DNA from: Nocardia flavorosea NBRC 108225
Lineage (GTDB): Bacteria > Actinomycetota > Actinomycetes > Mycobacteriales > Mycobacteriaceae
Length of the DNA stretch: 64,000 bases
Direction of reading: 5' to 3'
NCBI RefSeq assembly: GCF_001613385.1
Contig: NZ_BDCG01000002.1
Coordinates: 310,001 to 374,000 of the forward strand
The notes under the pieces: generated by a model
Database searches by the model: none
What the model was told of the DNA's origin: nothing
What the model saw: only the letters and a program-made list of their open reading frames with translations
Shown here: piece by piece, positions 24,335 through 32,249 of the stretch
Layout of the letters: each line of letters begins with the position of its first letter
Position numbering within the stretch: position 1 is the first letter of the stretch
Made by a program: the position numbers and the translations under genes

Positions 24335-25825
24335 GTGGCACCTCGGTACGACGCCGTCGTGATCGGTGCGGGATTCGGTGGGATGGGGGCGGGTATCGAA
24401 CTCGACCGTCTCGGTCTCGGCAACTTCGTGATACTCGAACGCGAAGCCGATCTGGGCGGAACCTGGTTCGTCAACCACTATCCCGGCCTGGCCGTCGATA
24501 TCGCCTCGGTGACCTACTCCTACTCCTTCGAACCGAACCCGTTCTGGTCGCGACTGTTCGCCCCCGGTGCCGAACTGAAGAAATACGCCGACCATGTCGC
24601 GGACAAGTACCGGCTCCGGGAACGGATGCGCTTCGGTACCACAGTCGAGCGCGCCCACTGGGACGCCGCAGAACAGCACTGGGTGGTCACCGTGGCCGGT
24701 GGGGAAACGCTCACCGCCCGCTATCTGCTGACCGCGACCGGTTTCCTCTCCCAGCCCTACACCCCGCCATTCCCTGGTATCGACAGCTTCGCCGGCAAGG
24801 TCATCCACACCACCGCCTGGGACGATTCCTACGATCTCACCGATCGGCGGGTCGCGATCATCGGCACCGGTGCCACGAGTGTGCAATTGGTGCCCGAGAT
24901 CGCCGCCCGTGCCCGTGAACTCACCGTTTTCCAGCGCACCCCCATCTGGGTGGTGCCCAAGATCGATACGGCGATCCCCGGCGCGGTGCAGCGGCTCTTC
25001 GCCCGGATCCCCGCGACACAGAAGGCGGCCCGGATGGTCAATACGACCATGCTGGAGGCCTTGATGGTGGTCGGCGTCCTGCACTACAAACAGGCCCGGC
25101 CGCTGAACAAGGCCGCCGCGCTACTGGCCAAGGCACATCTACGCGCCCAGGTCCCCGACGAACGGCTGCGTGAGCAACTGACACCACACTACGATTTCGG
25201 GTGTAAACGGCCGACGTTCTCCAACCACTATTTCGCCACGTTCAACAAGCCCCACGTCCACTTGGAAACGAACTCGATCGAACGGGTCGAGGCCGACGGT
25301 ATCGTTACCGCCGGCGGCCGCCGGACCACGATCGATACCTTGATCCTGGCCACCGGGTTCAACCTGTGGGACGCCAACTTCCCGGCGTTCGAGATCATCG
25401 GCCGCGACGGGGTGGACCTCGGACAATTCTGGCGCGAAAACCGTTTCCAGGCCTACGAGGGCATCACGGTGCCGAAATTCCCGAACTTCCTGAGCCTGAA
25501 CAGCCCGTACTCCTACAGCGGGCTGTCGTATTTCACGACCATCGAAGCGCAGATGAAGCATATGGGCCGGCTCTTCGGTGAGTTGCGGCGCCGCGGCGAA
25601 ACGACCTTCGAGGTCACCGAACGCGCCAACACCGAATTTCTGGAACGGGTGACCGGCAAACTCGATTCCTCGGTGTTCTACGGCGGCGATTGCGCCACCG
25701 CTCGCAGCTACTACTTCAATCAGCACGGCGAAGCCGCACTCCTGCGCCCGACCAGTACCGTCAACGCCCACCGTGAGGCAGTGCGGTTCCCACTGGACGA
25801 CTACGCCTACGGCGCTACCGCCTGA
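24335..25825 (+). CDS. Flavin-dependent Baeyer-Villiger-type monooxygenase
   Basis: A 496-aa type I Baeyer-Villiger monooxygenase. It has the FAD Rossmann motif VIGAGFGG (residues 9-16), the BVMO fingerprint FAGKVIHTTAW (152-162, FxGxxxHxxxW), and the NADPH motif IIGTGATS. The pattern LEREADLGGTW and the ATGF motif late in the chain also fit. It would insert oxygen beside a ketone, giving an ester or lactone, with NADPH and O2. GTG 24335 is preferred because GGGAGG lies seven bases upstream. It is controlled, most probably, by the divergent TetR regulator. Confidence 0.88.
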   Translation: MAPRYDAVVIGAGFGGMGAGIELDRLGLGNFVILEREADLGGTWFVNHYPGLAVDIASVTYSYSFEPNPFWSRLFAPGAELKKYADHVADKYRLRERMRFGTTVERAHWDAAEQHWVVTVAGGETLTARYLLTATGFLSQPYTPPFPGIDSFAGKVIHTTAWDDSYDLTDRRVAIIGTGATSVQLVPEIAARARELTVFQRTPIWVVPKIDTAIPGAVQRLFARIPATQKAARMVNTTMLEALMVVGVLHYKQARPLNKAAALLAKAHLRAQVPDERLREQLTPHYDFGCKRPTFSNHYFATFNKPHVHLETNSIERVEADGIVTAGGRRTTIDTLILATGFNLWDANFPAFEIIGRDGVDLGQFWRENRFQAYEGITVPKFPNFLSLNSPYSYSGLSYFTTIEAQMKHMGRLFGELRRRGETTFEVTERANTEFLERVTGKLDSSVFYGGDCATARSYYFNQHGEAALLRPTSTVNAHREAVRFPLDDYAYGATA

Positions 25826-26287
25826 TCACCCGCACAGGGCTGCGCCACCGGGCATACGGCGGGCCTACAGGCCGGACGCAGAGAAGCACGGCCGGGACCA
25901 CACCGGCGGTCTCGTCGGCAACTCACCGGCGCCGTGCCCGCTGACCGGCACCCATCGCAGGGCACGGGTCGGCACTGATTCTTGGGACCGATGGAGAAGA
26001 GCCGCCCGGTTCCTTGTGACCTCACGCAGAAACAGGCGTATACGCGGGCCGAGCCGACCGCTACGATCGGTGCGCGTCGTAAAGTAAGCCGCCACGTGCG
26101 GAACTGGGGCCACGGCCACAAGCCAACGGAGACAGTTCGTTCGAGCGATCACCGCGCTCGCTGCCTCCGGGCCGCCGCGGCGGCGGTAGTCGCCCGCATA
26201 CCTCGCCCACCCCCTGGTAACGGGACGAACGGCACCACGAGTGCCGGGTCCGGGACCGGGTCGTTTCCTGCTGTCCGAAAGAAGATC
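25826..26287. other. 462-base gap with no recognised gene
   Basis: Between the monooxygenase and the secreted lipase. Codon-like frames here are Arg/Pro-rich and unlike proteins. A -10-like TAAAGT near 26083 could belong to a lipase promoter, but no convincing -35 was found. Confidence 0.4.
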
Positions 26288-27475
26288 GTGTTCAGAGTTT
26301 CCACCCGAATCCTGATCCTGCTGTTGACCCTCGTCTCGGTGGGGCTGTTCGGCGTCGAGGCGAAAGCCGAACCGCTGTATCCCCAGCCCGATCCGGACCC
26401 TTTCTACGCCGAACCCGCCAACCTGGCCGACCTCCAGCCCGGTGACGTGGTCCGGACCCGGACCATCGATACCGGGCTCTACCTGGGTACCGAGGGCCAT
26501 CAGATCGCCTTCCGGTCCACCAATTCCCGTAACCAGCCCATCCTGGGTGTCACCACCGTGCTCATGCCGGTCGGCGTCGACAACCCGCCGCTGGTGTCCT
26601 ATCAGGCGCTGATCAATTCGCTCGGCACCCGCTGTAATCCGTCACGGTCGCTGTTCAACGGCGAACTCCAGGACGCGGTCGGGGCGATGCTCCCGATCGG
26701 CCGGGGCTGGGCCATCTCCGTACCCGACTACCTCGGGCCCACCGTCGCCTATGCCGCGGGCCGGCTCAGCGGCATGATCACCCTGGACAGTATCCGCGCC
26801 GTCCAGCAGGTCGCCGAACTCGGCCTGGCTGATGCCCCGGTTGCCATCGCGGGTTATTCCGGCGGCGGGCTCGCCACCGGCTGGGCCGCGGCCCTGCAAC
26901 CGACCTATGCCCCGGAGCTGAAAATCGACGCCGCCGTGGCGGGCGGAATCCCGGCCGATCTGGAACAGATGGCGCTGGGGCTCGGGTTCGCCCCGCATCC
27001 CGGATTCGGGCTTGCTTTCGCCGCGGCCATGGGGTTGGAACGCGAATACCCGCACCGGCTGCCGGTATCGGATCAGCTCAACGAGAACGGTCTGTGGTTC
27101 CGCGAGTTCACCCACGACGCCTGCCGCCGGTTCCTGCTGTTCCACGGCGCGTTCCGCAGCGCGGAGCAGATGGCGGCGTCGAAGAGCCTGATGGACAGTC
27201 CCGAGGCGCGGGAGGTGCTGCACGAGAACAGCCTGCGCTATTTCGACGGTGTACCGGCGATGCCCACCTACCTGTGGCACGGCCGTTTCGACACACTGAC
27301 GCCGTACGACGGGGTGGCCGAATATGCCGACCGCGCCTGCAAGGCGGGGGCCCCGGTGAAACTGACCACCTACGATATCGCCGAGCATATGACGGCAGCT
27401 GTCGCGGGATTCGCCGATGCCTGGAGTTTCGTGGAGGCACGGTTCCGTGGTGAGGATGTTCCCATGGGCTGCTGA
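26288..27475 (+). CDS. Secreted lipase (LIP family)
   Basis: A 395-aa exported protein of the secretory-lipase family (PF03583). The signal peptide is MFRVSTRILILLLTLV... ending VEAKA, with cleavage expected after residue 27. The mature enzyme contains LQPGDVVRTR, the nucleophile elbow AGYSGGGLA (Ser191), an Asp in LWHGRFDTLTP and a His in IAEHMTA. These lipases hydrolyse triacylglycerols or esters outside the cell. GTG 26288 follows AAAGAAGATC; the longer upstream frame would bury the signal peptide. Convergent with gntK across 19 bases. Confidence 0.88.
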   Translation: MFRVSTRILILLLTLVSVGLFGVEAKAEPLYPQPDPDPFYAEPANLADLQPGDVVRTRTIDTGLYLGTEGHQIAFRSTNSRNQPILGVTTVLMPVGVDNPPLVSYQALINSLGTRCNPSRSLFNGELQDAVGAMLPIGRGWAISVPDYLGPTVAYAAGRLSGMITLDSIRAVQQVAELGLADAPVAIAGYSGGGLATGWAAALQPTYAPELKIDAAVAGGIPADLEQMALGLGFAPHPGFGLAFAAAMGLEREYPHRLPVSDQLNENGLWFREFTHDACRRFLLFHGAFRSAEQMAASKSLMDSPEAREVLHENSLRYFDGVPAMPTYLWHGRFDTLTPYDGVAEYADRACKAGAPVKLTTYDIAEHMTAAVAGFADAWSFVEARFRGEDVPMGC

Positions 27476-27494
27476 TCGCGCCGACCGGGCGCGG

Positions 27495-28055
27495 TCAGTC
27501 CTGCTCACCGGCGATGACCTCATCGAGGCTCGAGATCGCCAGATCGGCGGCCTGGCCGGGGCCGTGGGTGCCGTGCAGAACCGTACCGGGCTCGTCCGGT
27601 TCCAGTAGTTCCAATGCGGCGAGCTGGGAATCGAGCAGCGAGGCGGGCATGAAATGCTCGCCTCGCTGCGCTGTCCGCGCCAGCAGTTCGTCACGGTCCG
27701 CGGTCAGGAGCAGGAAGTATATTCGGGGCGCGGCAGCCCGCAGGCTGTCACGGTAACGACGTTTCAGCGCCGAGCAGGCGACCACTCCCCCGGTTCCGTC
27801 CGCCGCCCGATCACGCAACCAGTGACCGACCTCCGCCAGCCACGGCTCCCGGTCGGTGTCGTCCAGCGGGCGGCCCGACCGCATCTTGACGATATTGGCC
27901 CGCGGATGCATATCGTCGGCGTCGGCGAACGGAACACCGAGACGCAGGGCCAGTAACCGGGCCGTCGAGCTCTTCCCGCTTCCCGAAACGCCCATCACGA
28001 CGACACACGGCAGCGACGAACGCGGTGTAGCCCCCACAACGTCCACCCGCTTCAT
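27495..28055 (-). CDS. gntK: Gluconokinase
   Basis: A 186-aa GntK-type kinase that phosphorylates gluconate to 6-phosphogluconate with ATP. Walker A is MGVSGSGKSS (21-30). The substrate motifs FADADDMHP, the NIVKMRSGRPLDDTDREPWL block and VACSALKRRYRD are all present. Its ATG overlaps the zwf stop in an ATGA junction, so it is translated from the zwf mRNA. The pair feeds the oxidative pentose phosphate branch from two sides. Confidence 0.93.
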   Translation of the reverse strand: MKRVDVVGATPRSSLPCVVVMGVSGSGKSSTARLLALRLGVPFADADDMHPRANIVKMRSGRPLDDTDREPWLAEVGHWLRDRAADGTGGVVACSALKRRYRDSLRAAAPRIYFLLLTADRDELLARTAQRGEHFMPASLLDSQLAALELLEPDEPGTVLHGTHGPGQAADLAISSLDEVIAGEQD

Positions 28056-29446
28056 CCACCCCGGTCGATATCTCCGGGGCCGCGGGAGCCCGCCGCATAC
28101 TCTTCCAGTGGCGCGAGATCGCGCGCCCAGCCCGCGAGCACCGGGGCCACCACCCGCCACGCCTCCTCTGCCTCGTCGGCCCGGATCGACAAGGCGGGAT
28201 CGCCGGCCAGAACGTTCAGCAGCAGAGTCCCGTAGGCGGGCAGCTCCGGCGGCGCGATCTGCGCCGTCATGGTCAACGGCTCCAGGGTGTCCGCGCTGGT
28301 ACCGGCGGCAGTCAGGGCCAGTGTCAGGCATTCCGGGTCGAGCCCGAATCGCAGGATATTCGGCCGGGTGGCGCCGTCGCGGCCGAACGGCATCGAGGGC
28401 ACCGGCCGGAAGTGGACCGCGACTTCCTTGCGCTCTTCGGCCAACGCCTTACCACTGCGGAGGACGAAGGTGGTTCCCGACCAACGCCAATTTTCCAGGC
28501 TCAGTTCGATTTCGGCGAAGGTCTCCATACCCCGTTGGGGATCCACACCCTGCTCGTCCACATAGGACGGGACTTCCCGGGTGCCGATTGCGCCTGCGCG
28601 GTAGCGACCGCGGCGGGTCCGGTACGGTATATCGGCTTCCGACAGTGGCCGCACCGTACGCAGCACATCCACCTTGCGGTCGCGCAGGTCACGCTCGGAC
28701 AGCGAGATGGGTGGTTCCATCGCCACCAGGCACATCAACTGCAGTAGATGGTTCTGCACCATATCCTTGAGCGCCCCGACCCGATCGTAATAACCGGCCC
28801 GGTCCTCGAGGGTGAGGGTCTCGTCCCAGACGATCTCGATTCTGGCGATATGCGCGCTGTTCCAGATCGATTCGAGCACCCGATTCGCCAACCGGCTGCC
28901 GAGCAGATTCTGCACCGTGGTCATCGCCAGAAAATGGTCCACCCGGAACACCGCCTGTTCGGGTACCAGATCCGCGAGCAGGCAGTTCAGATTCTGCGCC
29001 GTGGCGAGGTCCTCGCCGAACGGTTTCTCCAGCACGATCCGGCTCCCGGCCGGCATCTTCGCCGCGTGCAGGGTCCGGATCGCCACCGGGAACAGGTTCG
29101 GGGCCAGCGCGAGATACACCGCGACGGGTCCCTCGCCGGCGACCAGTGCGGCCACCTCGACGGCATCGCCGATATCGGAACGCCGATATGCTGCGGTGGC
29201 CACGAGTGCCCGCCGCGCCTCGACCGGTATCCCGGCCGCATGCCGATCGAGCTGGTCCAGCGCCCAGGCCTCGAAACGCGAATCGTCCCATTCCTTCAGG
29301 TCTACACAGACCAGCTCGAAATCGTCGTCCACGTAGCCGGCGGCGCGCAGCGCGGCCAGCCCGGGCAGAAGATAGCGCCCGGCGAGATCACCCGTTCCCC
29401 CGAACACCACCAGCCTGGTGATCATCGTGCGCTCCGGGCCCTGCAT
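28052..29446 (-). CDS. zwf: Glucose-6-phosphate dehydrogenase family protein
   Basis: A 464-aa G6PD-family enzyme that would oxidise glucose-6-phosphate to 6-phosphogluconolactone. The cofactor loop is GGTGDLAG, EKPFGEDL is intact, and the catalytic Asp-His lies in FRVDHFLAM. A second His lies in QNHLLQLM. Unlike the family consensus RIDHYLGKE, the Lys that binds the sugar phosphate is Met here (codon 28922-28924) and the next Glu is Thr. The consensus Lys after GDLA is Gly. It may thus be a divergent paralogue. ATG 29446 follows AGGAGGCAGG. It is translationally coupled to gntK downstream. Confidence 0.88.
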   Translation of the reverse strand: MQGPERTMITRLVVFGGTGDLAGRYLLPGLAALRAAGYVDDDFELVCVDLKEWDDSRFEAWALDQLDRHAAGIPVEARRALVATAAYRRSDIGDAVEVAALVAGEGPVAVYLALAPNLFPVAIRTLHAAKMPAGSRIVLEKPFGEDLATAQNLNCLLADLVPEQAVFRVDHFLAMTTVQNLLGSRLANRVLESIWNSAHIARIEIVWDETLTLEDRAGYYDRVGALKDMVQNHLLQLMCLVAMEPPISLSERDLRDRKVDVLRTVRPLSEADIPYRTRRGRYRAGAIGTREVPSYVDEQGVDPQRGMETFAEIELSLENWRWSGTTFVLRSGKALAEERKEVAVHFRPVPSMPFGRDGATRPNILRFGLDPECLTLALTAAGTSADTLEPLTMTAQIAPPELPAYGTLLLNVLAGDPALSIRADEAEEAWRVVAPVLAGWARDLAPLEEYAAGSRGPGDIDRGG

Positions 29447-29903
29447 CCACCTGCCTCCTCTGCACACTCGTGGTGCCGGAAATCGACGGAAAGCAGCCCC
29501 AAACTAACAGCCGGGGCCCGATGCGGTGCATGTCTGTTGCCAAGCCGAGACGTGGAACGCACGGATCCCGATTGCCGCCGGGACCGCGGAATCGGGCACG
29601 TCGGCGTACGGAATCTCGACGCCGCGAACACCGGCGTGCGCCCGGCGCATACCCGGCCGGGTATGCGCCGGGCGCACAGTTTCCTCACGAACCCACCGTG
29701 AATTCACTCGCTTCCGCCCAATCCGCCGGTGCGGCGGCCGTGGCCGATTGCCGCGGTAAATCATTGCCGGAAATGGTCTTCGGTGCATGCCGGCCGAATG
29801 GCAGCACACTCTCCTGGGAAAATCTATTGCCCCCGCCCGGACGAGAACGACTGCACAATGGTTCAATTCTCGCAGCAAGCGCTCGGAGTGCAGGAGGTAG
29901 AGG
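29447..29903. other. 457-base divergent region between zwf and the HTH/coiled-coil gene
   Basis: It contains the zwf ribosome site, the 42-bp perfect palindrome at 29636-29677 and, on the minus strand at 29504-29661, a 48-codon frame (ending QQTCTASGPGC) with coding-like third positions but no ribosome site; that frame may be a relic. No promoter was assigned with confidence. Confidence 0.4.
29636..29677. repeat. Perfect 42-bp palindrome
   Basis: Two 21-base arms (29636-29656 and 29657-29677) are exact reverse complements with no spacer; the centre is CCCGGCCGGG. It lies between divergent genes, so a simple terminator role is unlikely. It could be a protein-binding site, a cruciform, or a repeat element. 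Confidence 0.9.
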
Positions 29904-30530
29904 ATGGCAGTGCGCTACTCGAAAAGGGAACAGACCAAACTCGTCAATCGGGTGAAAAAACTTATCGCCCAAGGCAAAACGGTCAACGCCGCGTGCACTT
30001 CGGTTTCCGAACGGGAAGGTGGCCAGCCCGCGGCGAACACGCTCGCGAATTGGCTCAAGGCCGCAGGGCTTCCCGAGGCCGAGCCGGCCCAGGAGGAGGC
30101 CGCACCGGCTGCGGAGGAGGCCACACCGGCTGCACCGAAGAAACGCCGCCGCCGGACCGCGACCCGGAAACAGGCCCCGGCCGCCGCGACTACGGCGCCG
30201 GAATCCGAGCCGAAAGCTGCGGAATCCGAACAGAATACGGAGATCGAGACACCCGTCGAAGAGTCCGAGATCCCGGTGACCGAAAGCGCCGCGGTTCCGG
30301 CCGCCGAGACCATCGGCGAAGCCGACGCCCCGGCCGAGTCGCTGACGGAATCCCCGGCGGCGTCCGTTGCCGAACTCGTGCATATCCGCACCGCCGACCG
30401 GACCGCGGAGACCACGGGTGATCTCGACGACCTTCTCGACGAGAATCTCCGTTTGCGTACCGCATTGAACGAGGCGAATCGCGAAATCCGCGCTATGCGC
30501 GATCTTCTCGTCGTCTACGCAAGTCGCTGA
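29904..30530 (+). CDS. Unrecognised HTH-like protein with acidic linker and C-terminal coiled coil
   Basis: A 208-aa protein I cannot name. Residues 1-52 form a small basic HTH-like domain (SKREQTKLVNRVKKLI, then GGQPAANTLANWLKAAG), reminiscent of transposase-type or SpoIIID-like HTHs. A basic patch KKRRRRTATRKQ follows near residue 78. Residues about 90-150 are Ala/Glu/Pro-rich and probably disordered. The end (DLDDLLDENLRLRTALNEAN) is a predicted coiled coil. This suggests an oligomerising DNA-binding protein. GGAGGTAGAGG precedes the ATG. It is flanked by the 42-bp palindrome upstream and two hairpins downstream. A transposase accessory origin is possible but no recombinase is present. Confidence 0.7.
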   Translation: MAVRYSKREQTKLVNRVKKLIAQGKTVNAACTSVSEREGGQPAANTLANWLKAAGLPEAEPAQEEAAPAAEEATPAAPKKRRRRTATRKQAPAAATTAPESEPKAAESEQNTEIETPVEESEIPVTESAAVPAAETIGEADAPAESLTESPAASVAELVHIRTADRTAETTGDLDDLLDENLRLRTALNEANREIRAMRDLLVVYASR

Positions 30531-30534
30531 ACCA

Positions 30535-30608
30535 CACCGGCCGCGCCATATGCGGCCGGTGGCGCAACATCGGAGTGTGCGCCGGCCGGATTCGGCCGGC
30601 GCACACTC
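30535..30608 (+). terminator. Double hairpin terminator
   Basis: A 10-bp stem (30535-30544 with 30552-30561) is followed by a perfect 16-bp stem with a 4-base loop (30573-30588 and 30593-30608) and then TTTGT. The second hairpin is a strong intrinsic terminator for the HTH/coiled-coil gene. Confidence 0.75.
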
Positions 30609-30645
30609 TTTGTCATGGTGCTGTGCGCGGCACTGCCCGCAACCC

Positions 30646-31278
30646 TCAGTGGGCGGCATGCCCGCCGGTGATCACCGGCACGATATGCCGGTGGGCGAAT
30701 TCCGTGAGCCGGTCCCGGGATTCGAGGTCGACCGCACCGACCGGCTGCAGGATGAGCGAGTGCACGATCCGGGCGGCGATCTCGATACGGGTCGCGAGAT
30801 CGGGGATCTCGGGTAGCCGCAGCCGGCGCAGCGCATCACCCACCACGGTGGTGGCCGTGGTGATCGCCATCGTGAAGAACGCCCCACCCTCGATGGTGAG
30901 TTGCGGCAGCAGTCGTCCGGGTTCCACCGCGAGCACCCGGTTGACCATAGGGTGGCCGCGCCACCGGTTGATCACGGTGACGAAGAGGTCGGCGACGACG
31001 GCGTCGACCGTCGCGTGCCGCGCGGCAATCCCGTGGAGCTCGTCGAGCAGAATGCGGACCTCGCGCGCGGTGACCGCACGCACCAGTTCGTCGCGTGAAC
31101 CGATGCGCCGATAGACCGTCCCGCGGTCGACTGCGGCCTCCCGAGCGATATCTCCGATCGTCGTCTTCTTCACGCCGAGTCGTTCGAACTGCCGTCGCGC
31201 CGCATCGAGGATACGTTCTTCGAGATCGTCCGGAACGGGGTCTTTCGAGGTGGGGGCGGTAGCGGGCACGCGGGACAC
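30646..31278 (-). CDS. TetR-family regulator, probable controller of the divergent oxygenase operon
   Basis: A 210-aa TetR regulator. The HTH is LEERILDAARRQFERLG, then VKKTTIGDIAREAAVDRGTVYRRIGSRDEL is present in order. The C-terminal part (VNRVLAVEPGRLLPQLT, then GGAFFTMAITTAT) is of the AefR/TetR_C type. The frame is open further upstream, but GTG 31278 is the most sensible start because earlier codons run into the operator-like sequence. The divergent seven-gene operon begins 90 bases away, so it is its likely target. Confidence 0.82.
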   Translation of the reverse strand: MSRVPATAPTSKDPVPDDLEERILDAARRQFERLGVKKTTIGDIAREAAVDRGTVYRRIGSRDELVRAVTAREVRILLDELHGIAARHATVDAVVADLFVTVINRWRGHPMVNRVLAVEPGRLLPQLTIEGGAFFTMAITTATTVVGDALRRLRLPEIPDLATRIEIAARIVHSLILQPVGAVDLESRDRLTEFAHRHIVPVITGGHAAH

Positions 31279-31330
31279 GCTAGCAGCGCGCACCCGGTCG
31301 ACAACAATCCGGAAGATTTTGTTGCGACCA

Positions 31331-31355
31331 CATTGCAAGGCAATCTGTTGCATTG
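31331..31355. promoter_or_regulatory. Imperfect inverted repeat, candidate operator of the oxygenase operon
   Basis: CATTGCAA (31331-31338) and TTGCATTG (31348-31355) are reverse complements at seven of eight positions with a 9-base spacer. The site ends 12 bases before the ATG of the first operon gene, where a bound repressor would block transcription. Confidence 0.5.
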
Positions 31356-31367
31356 TACGGTTCAGGT

Positions 31368-32249
31368 ATGGCTGATGACAGCGCACCGCCGCGCACCTAT
31401 CGCGAGGAAGCCCACGCGATCCACGCGCGGGACGTGCACTTCGACTTCTCCGGCGTCCCGATGCACTACATCCCCGGCGAAGTGCTGGCGACCCATGTCA
31501 CCAATGTGATGCACCTGGTCCTGCCCGAGGGCGAACGCGCCATGGCGGCCTGCCTGGCCGAGGCACTGCCCTATATCGACGATGAACGGCTCCGCGAGGA
31601 GGTCACCGGGTTCATCGGCCAGGAATCGATGCACGCGGGCAGCCACGAGGGCGCACGTCGCCATCTGCAGTCGATCGGACTCGACGTCGAATCGTATGTC
31701 GCCAAGGTCGCCTGGCTGGTCGACCGGGTACTCGGCGGCCACGGGCTCACCGGCCGCGCCGAACAGGAGTGGCTCAAGGAACGCATGGGCCTGTTCGCCG
31801 GGATGGAGCATTTCACCGCGGTGATCGGTGAATGGCTCCTCGAATCGAAGGTGCTCGAGGAACTCGGGATGGACCCGACCATGCTGGACCTCGTGCGCTG
31901 GCACGGCGCCGAGGAAGTCGAGCACCGCAGCGTGGTGTTCGACGCCTATATGCACGTCGACGGCGGCTATGCGCGCCGGGTCCGCACCGGCCTGCTGGCC
32001 AGTGGGCTGCTGTTGCCGTTGTTCGTGGTATCCACCGCCTACCTCTACCGCAAGGACCCGAGCCCGGCGAAGGGACGTTTCTGGGGGCAGCAGTTCCTCA
32101 GCGCGACCGTGCGCGGTGTGATTCCCAGTTTCACCACGTTCTTCACCGAGATGCCGCGCTATCTGCGGCCGGGGTTCCATCCTTCACAGCTGGGTTCGAT
32201 GGACAACGCTCTGCGCTATCTGGCGCACTCCCCCGCGGCCCGCGGATGA
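31368..32249 (+). CDS. Predicted metal-dependent hydrolase / ferritin-like di-iron protein
   Basis: A 293-aa member of the 'predicted metal-dependent hydrolase' family PF10118. It has ferritin-like carboxylate-His pairs: GQESMHAGSHE (Glu86, His89, His93), MEHFTA (Glu147-His148) and AEEVEHRS (Glu182, Glu185-His186). This resembles a di-iron centre able to activate O2, so an oxygenase or desaturase role is as plausible as hydrolysis. A hydrophobic stretch at about 204-222 (LLASGLLLPLFVVST) suggests membrane contact. First gene of a seven-gene operon; the next gene starts inside its stop (ATGA). A ferredoxin-type reductase follows and could supply its electrons. Confidence 0.75.
   Translation: MADDSAPPRTYREEAHAIHARDVHFDFSGVPMHYIPGEVLATHVTNVMHLVLPEGERAMAACLAEALPYIDDERLREEVTGFIGQESMHAGSHEGARRHLQSIGLDVESYVAKVAWLVDRVLGGHGLTGRAEQEWLKERMGLFAGMEHFTAVIGEWLLESKVLEELGMDPTMLDLVRWHGAEEVEHRSVVFDAYMHVDGGYARRVRTGLLASGLLLPLFVVSTAYLYRKDPSPAKGRFWGQQFLSATVRGVIPSFTTFFTEMPRYLRPGFHPSQLGSMDNALRYLAHSPAARG

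Noticed and set aside
27476..27494. Terminator between the secreted lipase and gntK
   Set aside because: Only a 6-bp GC stem is possible, within a 19-base gap; not enough to call.
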